A stretch of DNA of 64,000 bases. Source: Megalopta genalis. Taxonomy: Eukaryota > Arthropoda > Insecta > Hymenoptera > Halictidae. Positions 52,501 through 64,000 of this stretch are shown one piece after another (position 1 is the stretch's first letter; each line of letters starts with the position of its first letter). The stretch covers positions 149,461-213,460 of the forward strand of contig NW_027476484.1 of NCBI RefSeq assembly GCF_051020955.1, read 5' to 3'. The position numbers and the translations under genes were made by a program. A model generated the notes under the pieces. It did not search any database and was not told the DNA's origin. It saw only the letters and a program-made list of their open reading frames with translations.

Positions 52501-55500
52501 CAGATGGTTTAGCTTCAAATTCTTGTTTTATACCATGATTATCTTCAACTGCATCGAAAAAAACGAGTTAGCTTCTAAATCGAAACGAAACACATGATTA
52601 GCTTCAAATCAATGCGAAGTGGAAGACTTAGCTTCAATTCCACGCGACACAGATGGTTTAGCTTCAAGTTCTTGTTTTATACATGATTGAGCTTCAACTG
52701 CATAACGAAACAAACGAGATAGCTTCAAATACATGCGAAACACATGATTTAGATTCAAGTTCATTCGAAACACATGTTTTAGCTTAATATTCATGCGAAA
52801 CAAATAGTTCAGCTCCAAAATACTTGTGATATACATGATTTAGATTCAACTGCATGCGATTCCATCGAATTAGCTTCAAATCCATGCGAAACACATGATT
52901 TAGCTTCAAATTCATTCGAAACACATGGTTTAGCTTAATATTCGTGCGAAACAAGTGGTTCAGCTCCAAATACTTGTGATATACATGATTTATCTTCAAC
53001 TGCATCGAAACAAAACCGGGATAGCTTCAAATCCAAGCAAAACACATGATTTAGCTTCAAATCAATGCGATGTGGAAGGCTTGGCTTCAAATCCACGCGA
53101 AACAGTTGGTTCAGCTTCAAATTCTTGTCTTATACATGATTTAGCTTCAATTGCATACGAAACAAACGAGATTACTTCAAATCCATGCGAAACACAATAT
53201 TTAGATACAAATTCATTCGAAACACATGGTTTAGCTTAATATTCATGCGAAACAAATGGTTTAGCTTCAAATACTTGTGATATACATGATATATCATCAA
53301 CTGCATGCGAAACAAACGAGTTAGCTTTAAATCCAAGCGAAAAACATGATTTAGCTTCAAATCAATGCAAGTGGAAGGCTTAGCTTCAATTCCACGCGAA
53401 ACAGATGGTTTAGCTTCAAATACTTGTGATATACAAGATTCAGCTTCAACTGCACGTGAAACAAACGAGTTAGCTTCAAATCCATGCGAAACACATGATT
53501 TAGCTTCAAATCAATCCGAAGTAGAAGGCTTAGCTTCAAATCCATGCGAAAACAAATGATTTAGCTTCAAATACTTGCGAACATAAGTGATATAGCTTCA
53601 AACTGCATGCGAAACAAACGAGTTAGCTTCAAATCCATGCGAAAAACATGATTTAGCTTCAAATCAATGCGAAATAAAAGACTTAGATTCAAATCCATGC
53701 GAAACAAATGGTGTTGCTTAAAATACTTGTGATATACAAGATATACCTTCAACTGCATGCGAAACAAACGAGTTAGCTTCAAATCCATGCGAAAACAAAT
53801 GATTTAGCTTCAAATACTTGCGAACATAAGTGATATAGCTTCAACTGCATGCGAAACAAACGAGTTAGCTTCAAATCCAAACGAAACCAATGATTTAGCT
53901 TGAAATCAATGCGAAATAGAAGGCTTAGCTTCAACTCCATGCGAAACGAATGATTTAGCTTCAAATACTTGCGAACATAAGTGATATAACTGCAACTGCA
54001 TGCGAAACAAACGAGTTTTCTACAAATCCAAAAGAAACACTTGATTTAGCTCCGAAATCCTGCGAAGTAGAAGGCTTAGCTTCAAATCAATGCGAAACAA
54101 ATGGTTTAGCTTGAAATACTTGTGATATACATGATTTACCTTTAACTGCACTACGAAACAAACGAGTTATCTTCAAATCCATGCGAAACACATGATTTAA
54201 ATTCAAATCAAAGCGAAGTAGAAGGATTTAGCATCAAATCCATTCGAAACAAATGGTTTAGCTTCAAATACTTGTGATATACATGATTTAGCTACAACTG
54301 CATGCGAAACAAACGAGTTATTTTCAAATCCATGCCAAACACATGATTTAGCTTCAAATTCATTCGAAGTAGAACGCTTAGCTTCAAATCCATGCGAAAC
54401 GAACGTTTTAGCTTCAAATACTTGCGAATATAAGTGATATAGCTTCAAATGCAGGCGAAACGATCGAATTAGCTTCAAATCCAAGCGAAACACACAATTC
54501 AGCTTCAAATACGTTCGAAACACGTGGTTTAGCTTAATATTCATGCAAAACAAATGGTTCAGCTTCAAATACTTGTGATATACATGAATTAGATTCAAAT
54601 GCAGGCGAAACAAACGAGTAGGCTTCAAAAACCAACCGAAACACATGCTTTAGATGCAAATCAATGCTAAGTAGAAGGCTTCTCTTCGAATCCATGCGAA
54701 ACGAATAATTGAGCTTCAAATACTTGCGAATATAAGTGATATAGCTTCAACTGCAGGCGAATCAAACGAGTTATCTTCAAATCCGTGCGAAACACATGAT
54801 TTGGCTCCAAATTAAGGCGAAGTAGAAGGCTTAGTTTCTAACCATGCGAGTCAAATTGTTTAGCTTCAAATACTTGTGATATACATGACTTAGCTTCAGC
54901 TGTGTGCGAAACAAACGAGTTAGCTTCAAATCCAAGCGAAACACTTATTTAGTTTCAAAATCAATGCGAAGTGGAAGGCTTAGATCCAAATCCATGCGAA
55001 TCAAATTGTTTAGCTTCAAATACTTGTTATATACTTGATTTATCTTCAACTGCACGAGAAACAAACGAGTTAGCCTCAAATCCGAGAGAAACATATGATC
55101 TAGCTTCAATTCAATGCGAAGTAGAAGGCTTAGCTTCAAATCCATGCGAATCAACTGCATTAGCTTCAAATACTTGTGTTATACATGATTTAGCTTCAAA
55201 TGCAGCCGAAACAATCGAGTTAGTTTCAAATCCAGACGAAACACAAGATTCAGCTTCAAATACGTTCGAAACACATGGTTTAGCTTAATATTCGTGCGAA
55301 ACAAGTGGTTCAGCTCCAAATACTTGTGATATACATGATTTATCTTTAACTGCATCGATACAAACGAGATAGCTACAAATCCAAGAAAAACACATGATTT
55401 GCTTCAAATCAATGCGATGTGGAAGGCTTTAGCTTCAAATCCACGCGAAACAGATGGTTCAGCTTCAAATTCTTTTCTTATACATGATTTAGCTTCAACT

Positions 55501-58464
55501 GCATACGAAACAAACGAGATTACTTCAAATCCATGCGAAACACAATATTTAGATACAAATTCATTCGAAACACATGGTTTAGCTAATAATTCGTGCGAAA
55601 CAAATGGTTTAGCTTCAAATACTTGTGATATACATGATATATCTTCAACTGCATGCGAAACAAACGAGTTTAGCTTCAAATCAATGCGAAACAAATGATT
55701 TAGATTCAAATTCATTCGAAACACATGGTTTTAGCTTAATATTCGTGCGAAACAAGTGGTTCAGCTCCAAATACGTTGTGATATACATGATTTAGCATCA
55801 AATGCATGCGATATAATCGAGTATAGCTTCAAATCCATGCCAAACACATGATTTAGCTTCAAATCAATGCGAAGTAGAAGGCTTAGCTTTAAATCCACGC
55901 GAAACAGATGGTTCAGCTTCAAATTCTTGTCTTATACATGATTTAGCTTCAACTGCATACGAAACAAACGAGATTACTTCAAATCCATGCGAAACCACAA
56001 TATTTAGATACAAATTCATTCGAAACACATGGTTTAGCTTAATATTCATGCGAAACAAATGGTTTAGCTTCAAATACTTGTGATATACATGATATATCTT
56101 CAACTGCATGCGAAACAAACGAGTTAGCTTTAAATCCATGCGAAACACATGATTTAGCTTCAAATCAATGCGAAGTGGAAGGCTTAGCTTCAATTCCACG
56201 CAAAACAGATGGTTTAGCTTCAAATTCTTGTTTTATAAATGATTTAGCTTCAACTGCTTACGATAACAAACGAGATAGCTTCAAATCCATGCGAAAACAC
56301 ATGTTTAGATTCAAATTCATTCGAAACACATGGTTTAGCTTAATATTCGTGCGAAACAAGTGGTTCAGCTCCAAATACTTGTGATACATGATTTAGCATC
56401 AAATGCATGCGATATAAACGAGTTAGCTTCAAATCCATGCCAAACACATGATCTAGCTTCAAATCAATGCGAAGTAGAAGGCTTAGCTTCAAATCCATGC
56501 GAATCAACTGCATTAGCTTCAAATACTTGTGTTATACATGATTTAGCTTCAAATGCAGGCGAAACAAACGAATTAGCTTCAAATCCAAGCGAAACACATA
56601 ATTCAGCTTCAAATACGTTCGAAACACATGGTTCAGCTTAATATTAATGCAAAATAAATGGTTCAGCATAAAATACTTGTGATATACATGAATTAGATTC
56701 AAATGCAGGCGAAACAAACGAGTAGGCTTCAAAACCAACCGAAACACATGCTTTAGCTGCAAATCAATGCGAAGTAGAAGGCTTAGCTCCAAATCCATGC
56801 GAATCATATGGTTTAGCTTCAAATACTTGTTATATACATGATTTATCTTCAACTGCACGAGAAACAAACGAGTTAGCTTCAAATCGAAGAAAAACATATG
56901 ATTTATTTTCTAATCAATGCGAAGTAGAAGGCTTAGCTTCAAATCCATGCGAATCAACTGCATTAACTTCAAATACTTGTGTTATACATGATTTAGCTTC
57001 AAATGCAGCCGAAACAATCGAGTTAGTTTCAAATCCAAACGAACACAAGATTTAGCTTCAAATTCATACGTAGTAGAAGCTTATCATCGACTCCATGCGA
57101 AACAAATGGTTCAACTACCAAATACTTGTGATATACATGTTTTAGCTTCAACTGCATGCGAAACAAACGAGTAACTTCAAATTCAAGCGAAACACATGAT
57201 TTAGCTTCAAATAAATGGCGCAGTGGAAGCCTTAACTTCAAATACATGAGAAACAAATGATTTATCTTCAGATAAATGCGATATAAGTGATATAGCTTCA
57301 AATCCATGCAAAACACATGATTTAGCTTCAAATTCATTCGAATCACATGCATTAGCTTCATAGCATCATATACTTGCGAAACAGATGGATTATATTCTGA
57401 TACTTGTGATGTACTTGTTTTAGCTTCAACTGCATGCGAAACAAACGTGTTAGCTTCAAATCCAAGCGAAACACATGATTTAGCTTCAAATTCATTCGAA
57501 GTAGAACGCTTAGCTTCAAATCCATGCGGAAACCGAAACGTTTTAGCTTCAAAAACTTGCGAATATAAGTGATATAGCTTCAAATGCAGGCGAAACAAAC
57601 GAATTAGCTTCAAATCCAAGCGAAACACATAATTCAGCTTCAAATACGTTCGAAACACATGGTTTAACTTAATATTCATGCAAAACAATTGGTTCAGCTT
57701 CAAATACTTGTGATATACATGAATTAGATTCAAATTGCAGGCGAAACAAACGAGTAGGGCTTCAAAACCAACCGAAACACATGCTTTAGATGCAAATCAA
57801 TGCGAAGTAGAAGGCTTCTCTTCGAATCCATGCGAAAACGAATGATTGAGCTTCAAATACTTGCGAATATAAGTGATATAGCTTCAAATGCAGGCGAATC
57901 AAACGAGTTATCTTCAAATCCGTGCGAAACACATGATTTGGCTCCAAATTAAGGCGAAGTAGAAGGCTTAGTTTCTAAACCATGCGAGTCAAATGGTTTA
58001 GCTTCAAATACTTGTGATATACATGACTTAGCTCAGCTGTGTGCGAAACAAACGAGTTAGCTTCAAATCCAAGCGAAACACATGATTTAGCTTCAAATCA
58101 ATGCGAAGTGGAAGGCTTAGCTTCAATTCCACGCGAAACAGATGGTTTAGCTTCAAATTCTTGATTTACACATGATTTAGCTTCAACTGCATACGAAACA
58201 AACGAGATAGCTTCAAATACATGCGAAACACATGATTTAGTTTCAAATCAATGCGAAGTAGAAGGCTTAAATTCAAATCCACGCGAAACAGATGGTTTAG
58301 CTTCAAATTCTTGTTTTATACATGATTTATCTTCAACTGCATCGAAACAAACGAGTTAGCTTCAAATCGAAGCGAAACACATGATTTAGCTTCAAATCAA
58401 TGCGAAGTGGAAGGCTTAGCTTCAAATCCACGCGAAACGGATGGTTCAGCTTCAAATTCTTGTC
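49599..58464. repeat. Domain IV: indel-rich diverged array
   Basis: The same 30-bp monomers and class order continue, but single-base gains and losses become common. Examples are GCGAAAACACATG near 49717 and 50635, GCGAAAGTAC near 50089, AATCCCATGCG near 51765, AGTTTTCAAATC near 52452 and CATGATTAGC near 52598. I count roughly 25 between 49.5 and 52.9 kb, against almost none in 40-49 kb. Many lie in short homopolymers. Pieces of Domain I recur here; 51.6-52.1 kb, for example, resembles 1.65-2.15 kb. Markers lie at 49599, 50517 and 57352. No frame stays open for long and I see no gene. Confidence 0.85.
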
Positions 58465-61420
58465 TTATACATGATTTAGCTTCAACTGCATGCGAAACAA
58501 ACGAGTTAGCTTTAAATCCATGCGATAGAAACGAGTTAGCTTCAAATCCATGAGAAACACATGATTTAGCTTCAAATCATTGCGAAATAGAAGGCAGATT
58601 ATCGAATCCATACGAAACAAATGGTTCAGCTTCAAATACTTGTGATATATATGATTTAGCTTCAACTGCATGCGACACAAACGTGTTAGCTATAAATCCA
58701 AGCGAAACACATGTTTCAGCTTCAAATCAATGCGAAGTAGAAGGCTTAGCTTCAAATCCATGCGAAACAAACGAGTTAACTTCAAATCCATGCGAAACAA
58801 AGGAGTTAGCTTCAAATCCATGCGAAACTCATGATTTAGCTTCAAATCAATGCGAAAGAGAAGGCTGATTTTCGAATCCTTGCGAAACAAATGGTATAGC
58901 TTCAAATACTTGTGATCTACATGATTTAGCTTCAACTGCATGCGAAACAAACGTGTTAGCTATAAATCCATGAGAAACACATGATTTTGCTCCAAATCAA
59001 TGCGAAGGAGGAGGTTTATCTCCAAATCAATGGGAATCAAATTGATTAGCTTCAAATACTTGTGATATACATGATATAGCTTCAACTGCATGCGAAACAA
59101 ACGAGTTAGCTTCAAATCCATGCGAAACAAACGAGTTAGCTTCAAATCCATGCGAAACAAACGAGTTAGCTTCAAATCATTGCGAAATAGAAGGCTGATT
59201 TTCGAATCCATACGAAACAAATTGTTTAGCTTCAAATACTTGTGATATATATGATTTAGCTTCAACTGCAGGCGAAACAAAAGTGTTTGCTTTAAATCCA
59301 TGCGAAACAAATGATTTAGCTCCAAATCAATGCGAAGTAGAAGGCTTAGATCCAAATCCATGGGAATCAAATGGTTTAGCTTCAAATACTTGTGATATAC
59401 ATGATATAGCTTCAACTGCATGCGAAACAAACGAGTTAGCTTCAAATCCAAGCGAAACGCTTGATTTATCTTCAAATCAATGCGAAGTAGAAGGCTGATC
59501 TTCGAATCCATGCGAAACAAATGGTTATCTTCAAATTCATGTGATATACATGATTTTGCTGCAACAGCATGCGAAACAAACGAGTAGCTTCAAATCCATG
59601 CGAAACACATGAATTAGCTTCAAATTCATGCGAAACAAATGGATTAAATTAATATTCATGCGAAACAAATGGTTCAGCTTTATATACTTGTGATATGCAT
59701 GATTTAGCCTCAACTGCATGTGAAACAAACGTGTTTCCTTCAAATTCAAGCGAAACACATGACTCAGCATCAAATCAATGCGAAGTTGCAAGGCTTATCT
59801 TCGAATCCATGCAAAACACTTGATTTAGCTTCAAATCAATGAGAAGTAGAAGGCTGATCTTCGAATCCATGCGAAACAAATGGTTTAGCTTCAAATACAT
59901 GTAATATACATGATTTAGCTTCAACTGCATGCGAAACAAACGAGTTAGCTTCAAATCCCATGCGAAACAAACGAGTTAGCTTCAAATCCATGCGAAACAA
60001 ACGAGTTAGCTTCAAATCCATGCGAAACTCATGATTTAGCTTCAAATCACTGCGAAATAGAAGGCTGATTTTCGAATCCTTGCGAAACAAATGGTATAGC
60101 TTCAAATACTTGTGATATACGTGATTTAGCTTCAACTGCATGCGAAACAAAACCAGTTAGCTTTAAATCCATGCGTTAGAAACGAGTTAGCATCAAATCC
60201 ATGAGAAACACATGATTTAGCTTCAAATCATTGCGAAATAGAAGGCTGATTTTAGAATCCATACGAACAAATTGTTTAGCTTCAAATACTTGTGATATAT
60301 ATGATTTAGCTTCACTGCATGCGAAACAAAGTGTTAGCTTTAAATCCATGCGAAACACTTGATTTAGCTTCAAATCGATTGCGAAGTAGAAGGCTTAGCT
60401 CCAAATCCATGCGAATCAAATGGTTTAGCATCAAATACTTGTGATATACATGATTTTGATTCAACTGCATGCGAAACAAACGGGTTAGCTTCAAATACAT
60501 GCGAAACAAACGAGTTAGCTTCAAATCCATACGAAACAAACGAGTTAGCTTCAAATCCATGCGAAACACATGATTTAGCTTCAATTCATTGCGAAATAGA
60601 AGGCTGATTTTCGAATCCATGTGGAACAAATGCTTTAGCTTCAAATACTTCTGATATACATGATTTAGCTTCAACTGCATGCGAAACAAACCAGTTAGCT
60701 TTAAATCCATGCGTTAGAAACGAGTTAGCTTCAAATCCATGAGAAACACATGATTTAGCTTCAAATCCATTGCGAAATAGAAGGCCGATTTTCGAATCCA
60801 TACGAAACAAATGGTTTAGCTTCAAATACTTGTGATATACTATATTTAGCCTCAACAGCATGCGAAACAAACGAGTTGGCTTTAAATCCATGCGAAACAA
60901 ACGAGTTAGCTTCAAATCCATGCGAAGCTCATGATTTAGATTCAAATCAATGTGAAATAGAAGGCCGATTTTTCGAATCCATACGAAACAAATGGTTTAG
61001 CTTCAAATACTTGTGATATACATGATTTAGCTTCAACTGCATGCGAAACAAACGTGTTAGCATCAAATCCATGCGAAACGAATGATTTAGCTTCAAATAC
61101 TTGCGAACATAAGTGATATAGCTTCAACTGCATGCGAAACAAACGAGTTTGCTTCAAATCCAAACGAAACAAACGAGTTATCTTTAAATCCATGCGAAAC
61201 ACATGATTTAACTTTAAATTCAATGCGAGGTAGAAGGCTGATCTTCGAATCCATGCGAAACAAATGGTTTAGTTTCAAATACTTGTGATATACATGATTT
61301 AGCTGCAACAGCATGCGAACAAACGAGTAGCTTCAAATCCATGCGAAACAAACGAGTTAGCTTCAAATCCATGCGAAGCTCATGAATAAGATTCAAATCA
61401 ATGCGAAATAGAAGGCCGAT
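58465..61420. repeat. Domain V: subfamily with GATTTTCGAATCC monomer and 180-bp period
   Basis: A private D-class monomer with TGATTTTCGAATCC or CGATTTTCGAATCC follows C-class GAAATAGAAGG. Occurrences are near 58866, 59196, 59490 (TGATCTTCG), 59849 (TGATCTTCG), 60066, 60246, 60606, 60787, 60967, 61240 (TGATCTTCG) and 61410. Between 60062 and 60967 the spacing is 180, 360, 181 and 180 bp, a hexamer in place of the pentamer. Short runs of one repeated monomer ending GAAACAAACGAG occur at about 59090-59170, 59930-60010 and 60470-60550. Confidence 0.85.
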
Positions 61421-63880
61421 TTTCGAATCCATACGAAACAAATGGTTTAGCTTCAAATACTTGTGATAAACATGATTTAGCTTCAACTGCATGCGAAACA
61501 GACGAGTTAGCTTCAAATCCATGCGAAACATATGATTTAGCATCAACTCAATGCGAAGTAGAATGCTTAGCTTCAAATCAATCCGAAACAAATGGTTTAG
61601 CTTCAAATACTTGTGATATAGATGATTTAGCTTCAACTGCATGCGAAACAAACGAGTTAGCTTCAAATCCATGCGATTCACATGATTTAGCTTCGAATCA
61701 ATGCGAGGTAGAAGGCTTAGCTTCAAACACATGAGAAACAAATGATATATCTTCAGATAATTGCGATATAAGTGATACAGCTTCAAATACATGAGAAACA
61801 AATGGTTTACCTTCAAATACGTGCGATATATATGAAACAGCTTCAAATGAAGACGAAACAAACGAGTTAGTTTCAAATCCATGCGAAACGTATGATTTAG
61901 CATCAAATCAATGCGAAGTAGAAGGCTTAGCTTCAAATCAATCCGAAACAAATGGTTTAGCTTCAAATACTTGTGATATACATGATTTAGCTTCAACTGC
62001 ATGCGAAACAAACGAGTTAACTTCAAATCCATGCGATTCACATGATTTAGCTTCGAACCAATGCGAGGTAGAAGGCTTAGCTTAAAACATATGAGAAACA
62101 AATGATTTATCTTCAGATAATTGCGATATAAGCGTTACAGCTTCAAATCCATGCGATACACATGATTTGGCTTCAAATTCATGCGAATCACATGGATTAG
62201 CTTCATAGCTTCATATTCTTGCGAAACAGATGGATTAGATCCAGATACTTGTGATGTACATGTTTTAGCTTCAACTGCATGCGAAACAATCGTGTTAGCT
62301 TCAAATCCAAGAGAAACACATGATTTATCTTCAAATCAATGCGAAGTTGAGGTCTATGCTTCAAATCCATGCGAAGCGAATGGTTTAGCTTCAAATACTT
62401 GTGATATACATGATTTATCTTCAAATACAGGCGAAGAAAACGAGTTAGCATCAAAACCAAGCGTAACACATGATTTAGCTGCAAATCAATGCGAAGTAGA
62501 AGGCTTAACTTCAAATCCATGCGAACCAAACGGTTGAGCGTCAAGTACTTGTGATATACATGATTTATCTTCAAATACAGGCGAAACAAACGAGTTGTCC
62601 ACAAATCCAATGCGAAACACATGATTTAGCTTCAAATTCATGCGAAACACATGGTTTAGCTTCAACTACTTGTGATATACATGATTTAGCTTCAACTGCA
62701 TGAGAAACAAACGAGTTAACATCAAACCCAAGCGAAACATATGATTTAGTTTCAAATCAATGCGAAGTAGAAGGCTTAGCTTCAAAATCCGTGCGAAACA
62801 CATGATTTAGATTCAACTGCATGCGAAACAAACGAGTTAGCTTCAAATCCATGCGAAACACACCATTTAGCTTCAAATTCATGCGAAACACATGGTTTAG
62901 CTTCATAGCTTCATATTCTTGCGAAACAGATGGTTTAGATTCAGATACTTGTGATAAGCATGATTTAGCTTCAACTGCATGCGAAACAAACGAGTTTGCT
63001 TCAAATCCAAACGAAACACTTGATTCAGCTTCAAAACAATGCGAAGTAAAAGGCTTAGCTTCAAAACCAATGCGAAACAAATGGTTTAGCTTCAAATACT
63101 TGTAATGTACATGATTTGTCTCCAAATGCAGGCGAAACAAAAGTGTTATCTTCAAATCCATGCGAAAGTCAATCATTTAGCTTCAAATTCATGCGAAACT
63201 CATGGTTTAGCTCCAACTACTTGTGATATACATGATTTAGCTTCAACTGCATGCGAAACAAACGAGTTAGATTCAAATCCAAGCGAATCACGTGATTTAG
63301 CTTCAAATTCTTGCGAATCACGTGGTTCAGCTTAAAATCCTTGCGATACAAATGGTTTAGCTTCAAATACTTGTGATATATATGATTTATCTTCGACTGC
63401 ATGTGAAGCAAACGAGTTAGCTTCATATCCATACGAAACACATGATTTTGATTCAAATCAATGACAAGTAGAAGGTTTAGCATCAAATCCAAGCGAAACA
63501 AATGATTTAGCTTCACATACTTACGATATAACTGATATAGTTTCAAATGCAGGCGAAAGAAACGAGTTAGCTTCAAATCCATGCGAACAGATGGTTTATA
63601 TTCAGATACTTGTGATAAACATAATTTAGCTTCAACTGCATGCGAAACAAACGAGTTAGCTTCAAATCCATGCGAAACACACCATTTAGTTTCAAATTCA
63701 TGCGAAGTATAAGTTTTATCTTCAAATCCATGCGAAACTAATGGTTTAGCTTCAAATACTTGTTATATACTAGATTTAGCTTCAACAGCATGCGAAACAA
63801 ACGAGTTAGCTTTAAATCCATGCGAAACAAACGAGTTAGCTTCAGATCCATGCGAAGCTCATGATTTAGATTCAAATCAA
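61421..63880. repeat. Domain VI: right-hand mosaic
   Basis: These are diverged monomers in pentamer order. 61801-62406 matches 2035-2640, and 62400-62560 resembles 18420-18560 and 22580-22740 (GCGTAACACATG, GGTTGAGCGTCAAGTACTTG). Markers are at 62197 and 62897. A few single-base indels appear near 62610, 62787, 63069 and 63171. Nothing non-repetitive is visible. Confidence 0.85.
61801..62406. repeat. Segment shared with the far left of the array, right copy
   Basis: This is the counterpart of 2035-2640 about 60 kb away, with the same monomer order and the marker monomer at 62197. Indels are absent across the 606 bp even though the surrounding 49.5-61.5 kb is rich in them. Confidence 0.8.
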
Positions 63881-64000
63881 TGCGAAATAGAAGGCCGATT
63901 TTCGAATCCACGCGAAACGAACGATTTAAACGTCAATATCACGCGAAACACACGATTTCGCTTCAAATTCGTGCGAAATAGCGATTTTAAACTAACGATT
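63881..64000. repeat. CpG-rich degenerate monomers at the right edge
   Basis: The last 100 bp still shows the GCGAAAC core (ACGCGAAACG, ACGCGAAACACACG, GTGCGAAATAGCG). The first box is degraded, reading TTTAAACGTCAATATC and TTTCGCTTCAAATTCG. I count 14 CG dinucleotides in 63901-64000, about four times the density elsewhere. This could be the start of the array boundary or of a different, less deaminated subfamily. The window ends before that can be decided. Confidence 0.7.

Larger units (their letters stand above)
1..64000. repeat. 30-bp satellite/minisatellite array filling the window
   Basis: Every stretch reads as contiguous 30-bp monomers, all in one orientation, with no unique spacer. 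The monomer has a conserved first box, TTAGCTTCAAA, and a second box, TGCGAAAC. Positions 12-15 and 24-30 vary and define five classes (A to E) that usually run A-B-C-D-E, a 150-bp pentamer. Each monomer normally holds one AGCT and one CGA. Class A also carries GCATGC. Class D has a common variant starting TTAGCTTAATATTC, which puts TAA in the otherwise open + frame. I see no inverted monomer and no inserted transposon. Satellite DNA of a eukaryote is the natural reading. The organism, and any centromeric or subtelomeric position, cannot be read from the sequence. Confidence 0.97.

Noticed and set aside
1..64000. Replication-origin iterons or a plasmid partition site
   Set aside because: Iteron arrays are short and lie beside a replication gene. 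Here 64 kb is repeat with no gene nearby.
1..64000. CENP-B box or telomere repeat
   Set aside because: No match to the CENP-B box core or to short telomeric motifs was seen; the conserved boxes are different sequences.
1..64000. Transposable element insertion, tRNA or rRNA genes
   Set aside because: I found no stretch departing from the 30-bp monomer pattern long enough to hold one, and no terminal inverted repeats or RNA-gene consensus boxes.

Overview
The whole 64 kb is one tandem-repeat array. The monomer is 30 bp, always head-to-tail and in the same orientation. It has two conserved boxes, TTAGCTTCAAA (positions 1-11) and TGCGAAAC (about 16-23), separated by two variable windows. I find no unique sequence, rRNA, tRNA, transposon or convincing gene anywhere in the window. 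The composition (about 37% GC, counted on one typical monomer), the size and the layered organisation fit a satellite or minisatellite block in a eukaryotic genome. I cannot name the organism from the sequence.

Five monomer classes usually follow one another in a fixed order, A-B-C-D-E, giving a 150-bp pentamer. Read in the + frame, the decapeptides are LASTACETNE (A), LASNPSETHD (B), LASNQCEVEG (C), LASNPCETNG (D) and LASNTCDIHD (E). Above the pentamer there are longer higher-order repeats (HORs). Positions 9853-18134 hold four near-identical copies of a 2160-bp unit (72 monomers). Positions 25648-49598 hold eight related blocks of 2415-3735 bp, including two adjacent 2964-bp blocks. About 60062-61410 holds a 180-bp hexamer pattern. 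Between these lie older mosaic stretches (1-9852, 18135-25647, 49599-64000) that share many segmental duplications with each other.

The block lengths in 25.6-49.6 kb can be accounted for exactly. They equal 30 x n, plus 8 bp for each 'marker' monomer (a monomer carrying an internal tandem copy of AGCTTCAT), corrected for a few visible 1-bp and 11-bp changes. The array therefore seems to have grown by unequal exchange in whole-monomer steps, with the rare off-register events copied along as landmarks.

Because 30 is a multiple of three, long open frames arise automatically, mainly on the minus strand (up to 333 codons). Stops and 8-bp frame breaks are themselves amplified, and changes fall on all codon positions, so I call no CDS. 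Two further points stand out: small indels become abruptly frequent from about 49.5 kb, and the last 100 bp is unusually rich in CpG.
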